From the NCBI RefSeq assembly GCF_029227915.1, contig NC_079882.1, positions 22,881,001 through 22,945,000 of the forward strand: a stretch of 64,000 nucleotides of DNA. The letters run 5' to 3'. The stretch is from Hydractinia symbiolongicarpus (taxonomy: Eukaryota > Cnidaria > Hydrozoa > Anthoathecata > Hydractiniidae). A program made the position numbers and the translations under genes. Of the stretch, positions 27,601 through 39,600 are shown piece after piece (the first letter of the stretch is position 1; every line of letters begins with the position of its first letter). The notes under the pieces were generated by a model, which saw nothing but the letters and a program-made list of their open reading frames with translations, was not told the DNA's origin and did no database searches.

Positions 27601-30600
27601 ATGCAACTAAGTATCACACCGTTCATTCTGTTTCAATAAAAAATTTTCAATCCAATTCAATGTCAATTTATACCTGTTAATGTGTAGGTATTATGCATAT
27701 ATCTTGAAATTTTTTGTATAACTCGATTTAGCTTTTAACATCTTTTAAGACAATGTTTTTGTCCAAACATAATAAAATTTAATATGTCTGGCGTATATCG
27801 ATAAGTAACTGCACAGTTAATCGATGTTTTCATCTGGTATGACTTATGGTTTTTTTATATCAGTAACTTGGCTCGCATATACATACATGCTGAGTTAAAT
27901 ATATCGTGATTCGACACTTCCATACGACGTTCCTGGTAACACTGATCTGGTTTTCTAATACTGATTAAAGTTAATTCGAAGTGCATATTTCAGTTGTCAG
28001 ATAAGAAAGCAGTTGAGTTCAGAGCTTGCATCACTTGAATTTGATCTAAATACTAGCAAGTCAAAACTGATAGTTTTGAGAGAATTCCTTTATATGGCTA
28101 AAAAAAGCGATTTATAATCTGTGTGGTTAGCTAGCTCATCGAAGGTATAGCTAGCTACCCTAACCATTGCAATCCAATCATTTTACAAGCTAAGAGTAGC
28201 TCCTAAATATAACATTTAAATAAGATAACTAGCCTCAACTCGGTTTTTTTAAAAAAAAAAATTTAAGTAACGAGTTTCCAAAGACCGCTATTTTTACGTA
28301 AAAAAACGTGGTGTATTACACCAAGTAAATGTAAAGGGACACTTTATCAACATTAAAAATTTACAGTTTCATTTTGTCCATAAACTATGGCTAGCCATCG
28401 TCATTCACTTTAAGGTTATTACAAAGGGAAAGAATAAACATTAACCAGGGTCGGATTTAGCTATGTTGTACTGATGTAAATACACCAGTAAAAATTTATC
28501 TTCAAACAGTTAAAGTATATCTCTGTGAGCCTGTTGTTTTTTGATTATGCGCCCGAAGTGGCACGGCTCCGTATCACAAGACCAAGGGAAGCGAAGGATC
28601 GTTTACGAGCCTAGCTGACATCGAGGCCTTTGTCGAAAAATGTGAAATGCAGCGATTAGATCTAGGAGATAACGAGTTTTGGGGGAAGGCGTACTTGCCA
28701 CCAGAAAGAACAATCGAGACCCCAGGATCGTACGAAGGGAAAATAGTCTTCCAGCATGTGCAGATCAAGATCATCTCTACAAGGGAGCCCCTGTTAGGTT
28801 GTGGAACTTTACCAGACTGGTTGCGAAAAAAAGGTGCATCTACAGCTTCGACAAAGAAGATGAAAGAACCGACAATTTGTGTGTCTGGAGATGCCTGGTC
28901 GTACACTCACGTGAAGATAAGAAGCAAAAAGAAAAGTACATTTCTCGGCCAGCTCTCGCACTAGCACGCGAGTACTACGAGAATCCCAAACTACAGAGGG
29001 AAGATGTACGTGCTACGAAGCTCGTTGACTTTGAGGGGATAGCGAAGCGCTTCAAGATTAACATCAGAGTCTTTGAGCCCCTGAAAAACTCTGAAAAGGC
29101 ACCCTGGAGACTCGTGTACGGTCAGAATCAATACAAAAAAGATTTAGATACGATCAACCTCGGCATGTTGGATGGACACTGTTTTTACATTAAAAAGATA
29201 GATGTTTTAACGCAACACTGGAAGTGCATGGTCTGCAAACAGCGATTCATGCAAGTCTGTCATCTCGCAAGGCACACAAAGAAAGAGTGCGAGGGAAAAA
29301 AGCCGACTATCATCTGCCAAGGCAAGAAGGTCAAGCGCATGCCTAGCAAGTCAGAGAAGGTCTTTTACGGTGAGGGCTTCAGTTATGACGCTTGTAAATG
29401 GCTCGAGCACATGTCGAGGGAAACTGGAAGGCACATCCATCACGCGCTGTGTGGGCATGGAGGAGAGCGTGTGTTACGAAATAGTTTTGGGGACGAGGTC
29501 TACAAGGTAGACGGCTATGAGCCAGAGACTGAGACGGTCTATGAGTACCACGGTTGCAAGTGGCACGGATGCCCCTCCCAAGGAACAAACACGAACAAAA
29601 ATCGATATATTGCCACCAAAGCAAAGGAGGAAGGCATCCGAAGACTTGGCTACAACCTAGTGACAGTGTGGGAGTGCGAGAGCCCACCCAAAACTAAGAT
29701 GTACTTCAAGAAAGAATTTCGACCCTACCCTCACTACATCGTGTTTGATTTCGAGGCCCTCATGCTCCCTCTGAATCAGCGGCAAACAGCAGACCTGATG
29801 TATATATCGGAGCATGTGCCGGCCAGCGTCGCCATTCACGATAGTCTGAACGGAGATCCAACGTTCCTGGAGCACGATGATCCCAAGATCTTGGTTAAAC
29901 GATTTGTGGAGCAGCTCGAAAAGAGACACGCCCACATCGTGTATGAAGTGGAAAGGATATACCCAAGACCCGATGATTTTAACATGCTTCCAGACAAGAC
30001 TCAGAAGGCATGGAACGAGTGGGTAAACCAAGTGGCCGTGATCGGCTTCAACAGTGGCAAGTATGACCTGAACATGATCAAGCGGTACTTAGTCGATCAA
30101 ATTGTCAGAGACGATAGTGAAAAGATAAACGTGGCGAAGAAAGACAACGACTACATGTTCCTCACGACCTCGAGGTTCAAATTTCTCGATATCAAAAAAT
30201 TTCTCGCTCCTGGTCTGAGCTACGACCGATGGTGCAAGTCTCTGGATTGCAAGCTCAAAAAGCTGGTGTTCCATACGAGTGGCTGACGAGCTATGACAAG
30301 CTAACCCACGTCGGACCCGTGGCGTACGAGCACTTCTATAGCAGTTTTAGTGGGAAAAACACCCTCTCTCTTGATGAGTACGAAACATTCCGTGCAGAGT
30401 TTTACAAGCGAAGTTGCGTCACCATGATGGACTGGTTGCGTGAGTACAATTTAGCCGATGTGGAACCCTTTATCGAAGCCGTGGACAAGACGAGGCAGCA
30501 GTAATACGACGACGAGATAGACATTTTGAAAGATGCGGTAGGCATTCCAGGTGTGTCGATGCGCTACGTCTTGAACAAGTCCAAAGCTAGAGCTATACGC

Positions 30601-33600
30601 GCCAGGAGAGCCGTGCAAGCACAAGTGTAAGGTAGACTGCTACCAAGGGTCTTGCAAGGCGTGCAAAAAGCTGCAAAAGGCTTGCACTGAGTGTACCAAA
30701 AACGAAGCGTATGGACTGCTTCAAACGGGCATGGTGGGAGGGCCTGCCATCGTGTTCTGTAGGTACCACGAGAGAGACGTGACGGGTATTAGATCCCACA
30801 TCTACAAGGAGCCACGGAAGTGCAAAACTGTTCTGGGGCTTGACGCGAACATGCTGTACCCGAGTACGTTGATGCAAGACTTTCCTTGTGGAAAGGAGAA
30901 GCTGATCAAGGTGCCTACACCGACAGCGAAACACAATCTCGAGCTACTAACACAAGGTGTGCAAAATGGATCCCTCTTCGGTTTTGCACAAGTCGACATC
31001 GAAGTGCCGAAGGAGCTGTATGACAAATTCAGTGAAATGGCTCCACTGTTTGTCGTGAAAGAGATACCCGACGATCAAATCCCCGAGCACATGCACCGTT
31101 ACCTGACCGCCACAGGCCGAAAGCGTGTTCCAGGTACGCGTAAGCTCCTAGGGTTGATGAAAGCTGAAAAGATCCTGCTCTATACACCTCTGTTGAAATG
31201 GTACCTTGACCATGGCCTGAAAGTGACGGCGTTTTACCAGTTCCTCAAGTACAAACGAGGTAAACCGTTTGCGTGGTTTCCGGAAGAAATTGCCGATGCA
31301 CGACGACAAGCAGATAAAGACCCCGACAAGCGCATCGCGGGAGATACGGCCAAGTTGAGAGGGAACTCGTTCTATGGGAAAATGATCGAAGATCAAGCGA
31401 GGCACGCGAACACCACCTTTACGAGAGATGAAAAGAAGGTGAATGCAGCGATGAGATCGCCGTACCTTGAAGATCTTGAAGAGATAGGTGATGCTTACGA
31501 GATCCGAGAAGGAAAGAAAAAGGTGCATATCGACAGAGCGTAACAGTGCGGTATTGCGGTGTACCAGCTGGCCAAATTGCGCATGCTTAAGTTCTATTAT
31601 GACTTCATCGACAAGTACGTGGATCGTCGAGACTTTGAATATATTTACATGGATACGGACAGTGCCTATTTTGCCATCTCTGGAGAAGAGTTGCGAGATG
31701 TCGTTCGCCCTGAACTGCTTGACGAGTACGACAAAGACGTGAAAAACTGGCTCGTCGCCGATAACTACTCGAGTCGAACAGGAGGTCTGTTTAAGCTTGA
31801 GTTTATAGGTTTTAGAATGATCGCTGACTCAATCAAGTGTTACTTTGTGGAAGGAAAGGAAGGCACAAAGTTTTCGTGTAAAGGCATGTCGAAGAAGCAG
31901 AACGCTATGACATGGGAGAGGTATAAGAACGCGTTGAATGGCTCTATTGACACTGCGAAAGACGTAGGTTTCCGGGTGCGCAACCAGGGGATGGTTACGT
32001 ACGAACAAAACAAGCTGGGCCTCTCGGCGTTTTATGATAAGCGGAAGGTGCACGCTGACGGCCTACATACCTCCCCTCTTATGTTGTGAATAGTGAGGCT
32101 TCCCCGTCCAGAGTTTTGTGAAGTACCACTTCACAAAAAGTAACAAGATGGAGGACAGTAAAAAATGTACACAATGTAAGCGACCCCAACCACTAGACAA
32201 CTTCAAGATCCAACGCAACGGGCAACGAACGAAATGGTGTATCAAATGCCTCGATGTTAACAAGGCGTGGCGGGAACGTACAAAGTGTCCGTATCAAAAA
32301 CGAACAAGACAATGCCCCATATGTGATCACCCCGGGTGTCAGTACAACCGTATTAAAGCCAGGATTCACGATGCTCTAAGGTATGATACGGAAATAGCTT
32401 CTACAGAGTACCTGGGGTGCGGTATTTCCACATTTATCGGTCATATCCAGGATCAATTCAAAGACGGGATGTGCTGGGGAAATCGAGGGCAGTGGTAGTT
32501 TGATCACAAGGTGCCACTAAAATACAGAGAGAACGGAGAATACCCCAGCGATGAGGTGCAAGGCTCCACTATACCAACATGCAGCCTATGTGGGTCGCGG
32601 ATAACCAAACGAAAGGCCGTCGATATATATCTGAGTAAACTAAGTCGCGTTGAATAGTTCTTTTTTCTCTCGCAACTTTGAGTCACTTCTCTTCAGAATA
32701 AAGCTGTAGAAACAAGATCAAACTCATTTGCCTCATCCATTCAAAAATTTTTATCATTTTTGAATAAGCAAGAGGTTTTCTACATGATGCGCAAATGAGC
32801 TAGCCGGTGATGCGTGAATTTTCACACAGGTAGTACTCAAGGTGATACTGAATAGCTTATATACGAAGCTCGAATTATAGTAAAATTGTGGGAGCAGGCT
32901 TAGGTCCTGGATGAAGGTTATGGGTGCGCGGGCGAGAGCACGTCCTAGCTGGAAGCGGCCGTCTCGCCCCGGTTTCTCCCACACTGTGCCACGACGGAAA
33001 AATTGTGCCAAATGATGGTTGAATGTCAGTGCAAGGAACGGCCTCTGAAAGTGCTCACTTAAAAAGGTGGGTTTCGTTAATGCGTAGTAGAAGCACGACA
33101 TTCTGTAGAGAGTATAAAGAGCAAGTATGCTAAGCCTGTAAAGCAGGACAGCACTGAAAATTACCTCGGATATGCACGACATTCTGTATAGAGTATAAAG
33201 AGCAAGTACGCTAAGCCTGCAAAGCAGGACAGCACTGAAAAACACCTCGGATATGGTGAACCAAAGGCTCTGAGTGGTATACTCACAGAATCAAAAACCC
33301 TCTGGGTTCAAACAACAACAACAACAACAACATCAAAAACCTAGAGGGTTCCCTTGCGAGGGTTTTGTTTTGAAAAATAAAAATGATGAACAACATAGGC
33401 CTCACTGTAGCAATAATCCTTCCGTACGTCTTGATCGTGCTCTACGTTTTGCGCTATAGAAGGGTATTAATAAAGATGAGTGAGATTACAGCTATATTTG
33501 ATGTTGTAGACACACCTGCGGAAGCCTTTCAAGCCAAAGAAAACCCGCCAGACAAACGCCAAACCTTGAAGGATCGCATCTCTTACCCCAAAAATGTACC

Positions 33601-36600
33601 GAAGGATTTGTCGACAAAGCTCCTGAGGAGGCGATCGACAAGGTGTACGCCGACTATGTTCAACGAGAGCTCCACGAAAAGGGAAAAAAGACCACCAAGT
33701 CACTATCTTCACATGCGATTAGCATGTACGCGAAGGCCGTAGGTAATGTTGTTCAACTTGATAGTGCGGAGGGTCTGAAAAAAGACATCGAGGAAGATCC
33801 GATTATCAAGGACTCCATGGCAGATTTGGGGATCGTTGTGTACTCTGCCTTTGAAAAATTTCTAGCGCCACTATTGGTTGCTGCTCATACCATTAATCAC
33901 ACTCAGCTCTCCGTGAAGCATGTGTCCAAGACAGATGAAAAGCGAGATGATGAACAGCAAGAAAAAATGGGGAGCAGTCTATCAAAGATACGCATGAGCA
34001 ATCGTGAAAATATTGATAGTGTAAGCAAGGGGAAAATGAATAAAAGCACGGTACACAGATTGGTGCAGCATTTACGGTGACTCCCACTCACGCGTTGGGT
34101 AATCCTGACACCAGAAGCTGATCGCTTTCCACCACAGGCGTGTAATTTAGTAAGGACTTCGTATAAGAACGCGATAGGAAACGCTGGCAGAAAAGGTTTA
34201 AAGGCCTCCAGATGTATTCTTTGAATGATCAAGATCTAGCCGTCTAGATGTAAAAAAGAAGTGATTTTTGTACGTCTCACGACTTACAAGATAAATGAGT
34301 GAAGAACAAACACAATCTAGCCTAGTCATATCCAAGAAGAATGAGGGTTTTTTATTTATTTATTTTTATTATTTATTTCTTTATTTAAAGTTGGATCCAG
34401 TATAGTTATAAAGTACTAATTTACACCAACTATCAAATTAAAACATGTAAATACTAAGTGATAAAAATACAAATAAAATACTAAAATAAATCATCGATTG
34501 ATCCCCGAATGAGCAGCACAAAGTTTACATTGGCAGTATATTTCAACGTGCCTGATAACAGATTTGAATTCTTTTAGATCTGTCACATTTTTGACACACG
34601 CGGGTAGGTAATTCCAGGCTAGGCTAGCGCGAAATTGAAAAGAATTCTGCCCGATACTGCTTTTAGAAGGTGGAATGACCAGTACAGTACCACGCCTAAG
34701 ACTGTAAGTAGTCTCTTTCTTTCGAAAAATATCCCACATTAGTTCAGGGTTCAATTCATGAAGACACTTATAAACTTCAGTTAAAAGGCTTTTCAGATTT
34801 CTATCATGGATAGGCATCATACTAGATATTTCCAGTATTTCTGTATAGGTTTTCTGCACCAGACCAGTTTTTGCACACAACGCTCTTTTATGGGTTGCCG
34901 AAATGAGATTGTGTGCCTGTTTGCTGCAGAACATCCATACAAGGGGGCAATAATTGAAACAAGGTAAAATAAATGAGTTAAATAATAAATCAATCTGATC
35001 CTGTTTGAGAAAATTTCGTATCCTCAGGAGTGCTTTTGTCTTTGAGGAAGCACTTTCGCACATCCCTTTAACGTGAGGGTAAAATGAAAGTTTTTCATCC
35101 AGAGTAATACCTAGTAACTTAACTTGTTTTGATGGACAATAGAAGATGAGCCAATGTGAATGCTGATATTGCCAACATCAGCTCCCAGAATTATCATCTG
35201 AAACTTGCTTGGATTTGCAACCATACCATTTGAGTTGAACCAGTTTACCACTTTGACTATGTCAGAGTGCAAACCTTCTAGAACAGCAGTAATGCTACTC
35301 TTACAACTAAAAATGGTGTTGTCGTCGGCAAAGTTGCAGATATCACCCTCTAATAACAGGAACAACAAATCATTAATAAACACATTGAATAATATCGGTC
35401 CTAGGACAGAGCCTTGAGGAACTCCTAACAAAATTTGTAACCACTCACTAACCGAGGAGCCTAACCTCACTCGATGTTTCCTGTTTGATAGATAGCTCAG
35501 TACAAGCTTTAATGTATTAAATCCAACGCCATATGCCTCCAGTGTTGCAATTAAAAGACCAAAAGGGAGACAATCAAACGCTTTGGATAAATCCATCAAA
35601 ACCGCACCGACTTTTCCAGATTTTGAGAGACATTTTTGCCACTTTTGAAGCATGTTTAAAATAGCATACTGACAGCTGTAACTCTATCGAAATCCACAAA
35701 GATATTTAGACAAAAAGGTGTTGAAGAATGGTAACAGTTGTTTGGCAAAAATTCTCTCAAAAACTTTGGAAACAGGGTCGTGTTGCTGCTGGCAAGAGAC
35801 TGGCTGAATGGAATTGCAAAAACAGGGCTGACTTACAGAAGAACGTGGGCAAAAGTACTTCGCAAGATGATCAGGAACCTGTCGCATGTCCTCACAAGTT
35901 CCCGGACAGTGCATATCTCTATGGCGCCGTACTTGCCGCTTGCGTGGTAGTCTATTACAATGATCAAGACCTAGCCGTCTTGATGTAAAAAAGAAGTGAT
36001 TTTTGTACGTCTCACGACTTACAAGATAAATGAGTGAACAACAAACACAATCTAACCAAGTCATAACCAAGAAGAACGAGGGTCGTGTTGCTGCTGGCAA
36101 GAGACTTGCTGAATGGAATCGCAAAAACAGGGTTGACTTACAAGAGAACGTGGTACTTCGCAAGATGATCAGGAACGTGTCGCAGGTCCTCACATATTCC
36201 GGGACAGTGCATATCTCTATGGCGCAGCAGGTATTACCGTACTTGCCACTTGCGTGGCGTCTATTACATACGTAAGCAACCCGTAGCGGCTCACCAGCCT
36301 GCTGAAATCCCAGAGCCATCGCCTAGCGGCCGTGTCAGCAGAAGGGCGAAGCCCGTCTCCACAGGAGTACGTGCGCCTCAACCCACCCGAAAGCAATACC
36401 CTGAGCGTCAGCCTGATATTGACATTTTCAAGATGAAATAAGATATAATAAATGACAACCAACGTAACACCCATGCAAAAAGAAGTCCTCGACATGATCT
36501 ATGAAACAGGCGTGAACCTAGGATTCACGTTTACCTATGCAATGACCGGGAAGAATTTCCTGGGAATTTCTAGCCCCAGCACCAAGATGGATACTAACGA

Positions 36601-39600
36601 CGTGTCGAGGCTCGCGGGAAATGGCGGTAGCAAAGGGTTGGATCCCTGCATCTATCGTACCAAAGCCTAAGTAAGTCTACATGGTTCGTGTCTGCCCAAG
36701 GCAAACACGAGTGAAATAAAATGGCTCTGAACATTGTCAAGGAGCCGCATACGGCAATCTTCACGGGAACCACCTCGTGTGGCAAGACGCAGCGTGTCCT
36801 GGATTTGCTTACGAACCAGTATAGGCAGCATTTCGACAACATTGTCATTCTCTGCCCTACAATCCGCTGGAACAAGACCTATCAGGAGAGATTCTCGCTA
36901 TGGAGGGATGACTACGTGTTCCTGGTGGAGCCCAAGGAGCAGCTGTTCGAGTGGATCCAAAAACTGTCGTCATTGCTGGCGGGCGAAGAGACGTTGTTTA
37001 TCGTTGACGATATGATAGCCGACGAGAGTCTCGACAAAACTCGTAGTGCGTTGCTAGAACTAGCTGTTTCGGGTAGACACAGAAGACATAGCTTGTGGCT
37101 GCTAACACAAAGATATAAGAAGATCCCAATAACAGTAAGGGATCAAATGAAACAGTTTTTTGTCTGGTATCCGAAGAATCTGAAGGAGTTTGAGCTCATT
37201 CATGAAGAGAACGATGTAATTTCATGTAGGGAAGAAATTTCCATTATTAAGGCTCAGCTCAAAAAGTCCAAGCACGCTTGCTTGTACGTAAGACTTGAGC
37301 ATCCTAGAAGTTACAAGATTGTTGGATGCAAGTTAGACACTTGACATATAAGAAAAGATGGATAATGAGAGCGTAATTAAAGCTGTGTATCAAGCTCTTT
37401 TGAGAGCCCATGACAGACTGATAGATGCTGTGCATGATGACGATGACAGCAAACTGGTAAACACGACTCGGGATATTGAAGAGTTATGCGAAAAATATCC
37501 ATGGCTTCCTCAGCTTGGTGTTCATTATTGGATCTACTAATTTTGTGACATTTTGCGAATCACAAAAAACTGTGGTTGAGCCTTGGCGTGAATAGTGCCT
37601 GCGCTCGAAGACTAGCGTGACTCAAAATTTTTGTAGCTACACGAGGCTACAAAAATATCGTCAGCTTACCACTACTTGACATGCTCCGGAGGTACTTGTA
37701 CATCCTCTGGAATTTCCATCAATTCTTCTGAACCAAAGCTCCGCTCTGGCCCGTCTTGCAAGTAATATAGCACACGGTTGTTTGGTTGCTGCTCGATGCG
37801 ATCGAGTCTATCAGTCTTTTTACTCCACCAGGCGTCAGTAGCACGTCTTCTCGCATCTCCATGCTCCTCGCCTGGTTCCAACAGGTAGAGATACAGGCCT
37901 GTTTCAGACAATGGCTTTTCCTGCCCGTCAGGACGGAGCCGCAGGCGATCAGGGTACTCTTGCCCGTCAGGACGGAACCGCAGACGATCACTTTTGAGTA
38001 GAGGTACCTCATCCGTCTTGATCGTTTTTGACGGCTTCATGCCGATCATTTCTGTCTTGGTATTGTTCATGCTTTTCACGATGGTGTACAAGTGCTTGAC
38101 CCATGTGGTACTAGTCTCTTCAGAGACCATCTCTTGTGCATCCTGGGACTTGAACAGTCTCTTCGCAAGCACCTTGTTGTAGCTCTCCACAAAGGCCGTG
38201 AAAGTATGGTGGTACTTGGTAGTTGCCCGCTTAGGTTCGACCCCTTTGCCCTCTAACAGCTTCGTTACGTCTGACTTGAACTCACTACCGTTGTCGCACT
38301 GGAATATCTTCGGATAGCGTAAAGGTCCTGCTTTGTAAATGTCCTTGATCATGTCAGCGACTTCGCTGGATTTCTTCGTTCTCAATGGTCTAGCTACCTT
38401 GTAGCGCGAGGCTACATCGATCCCTGTGAGGATATATTTGTACACGTTGCTGTAGACTTTGTCATGAGGCATGTAAAGCAAGTCAAATTGGTGCATTTCA
38501 TTAGGTTTTTTAATGGTAAAATGCGGGTAATCAATCCTTTTAGGTCTTCGAATATGTCTAAGCCATAAGAGTTGCCTAGACAGCCAGTGTACGACTTTCT
38601 TTTTAGGTAGTCCACTCTGCTCAGCGAGCAATTTAACAGCCTTGCGACCAGTCCAGAGATTTCCAGGGGTATAGTAAATACTGCTCAATTTTTCTACCTC
38701 CTCTGTGGGAATATGTGTTACTCCTTTCGACATGTTTATTACATGTCGAAAACATTTTACATATAACTCCTGTGGAGACGGGCTTCGCAATTCCGCTGAC
38801 ACGGCCGCTAGGCAAACTTGTACGCTGCAAAACCAAGGAGGGCTAAGGATCCAACGATGAACGTCAGCTCGCCGTCTTGTTGTTGCTTGGAAGGTGTGTA
38901 AAAATCGGATAGTTTTGGAGCTTTTTCGATCGTTGCGATATAGTACTCCCTCATACCTTCATCGAGCTCCTTCAAGCTCTCTCCAGCTTGCCTTTTAAGC
39001 TCTCGTTGATGGTTATACCAATCGATCTCTGCCTGCCGATCTCTTAACCACTGTTGCTGAGCTGCTTGAAGTTGTTCAATTGCTTTATCATGCCGTTTCC
39101 GTTCCTCTTCGCCATGGCCTGATAGCTTACTGAACACGAAATTTGATCCGCTAAAGGCTAATGCATTAATCGCAGCACCAGCCACAAGAACACCGATAGT
39201 TGCTATTTATTTTCAGTATTCCACAGAGTGATAACGGCCGTCTAAGATGTTCAGCTGAGCATCCTGAAGTAGTAAAACGTAGCATTTAATATTCCCGGTT
39301 GTTCCGTCTGCCTTCTTTGCCATATGCAATGTTATACCGTCTGACAATCTCTGTAATTGCCTTCCGGAACCGTGGAGAATATGATCAGGTGATGCTCGGA
39401 AATCAACAAACAGGGCGTATCTCTCTGTGAAGAACTGCCCAATCGTCACCTCCGAATCGTGGCTACCGAATAAGTTTACGATCTGCTCGAGGTGATCTTT
39501 CGGGAGCATCGCGTGCGTGTGGAGCTCATTAGGCTCACCCTCGTCAGTGGGGTAGCGCAAAACGACTATACCGTGACATCATAGCGCTCGCGAGACCCTC

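Larger units (their letters stand above)
34294..35987 (+). pseudogene. copy 1 of small membrane protein gene, split by LINE and truncated
   Basis: It starts MSEEQTQSS at ATG 34294 and reads into the LINE after KKNEG. Past the LINE (from 35779) the frame resumes as RVAAGKRLAEWNCKNRADLQ and continues to a hydrophobic YLYGAVLAACVVVYY segment. It then runs into the duplicated leader and stops at TAA 35985-35987, so the proline-rich tail of copy 2 is missing. Confidence 0.7.
34223..36264 (+). repeat. tandem duplication of a small Polinton gene (unit about 306 bp)
   Basis: Copy 1 is 34223-34348 plus 35779-35958, split by a LINE. Copy 2 is about 35959-36264. Both begin AATGATCAAGA, include the leader AAGAAGTGATTTTTGTACGT and the start MSE, and end at TCTATTAC. 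The LINE entered copy 1 only. Confidence 0.88.

Noticed and set aside
32754-33245. 163-codon open frame on - as a possible gene
   Set aside because: Much of it is the 81-bp tandem repeat read twice, with no start context like that of its neighbours and no recognisable fold.
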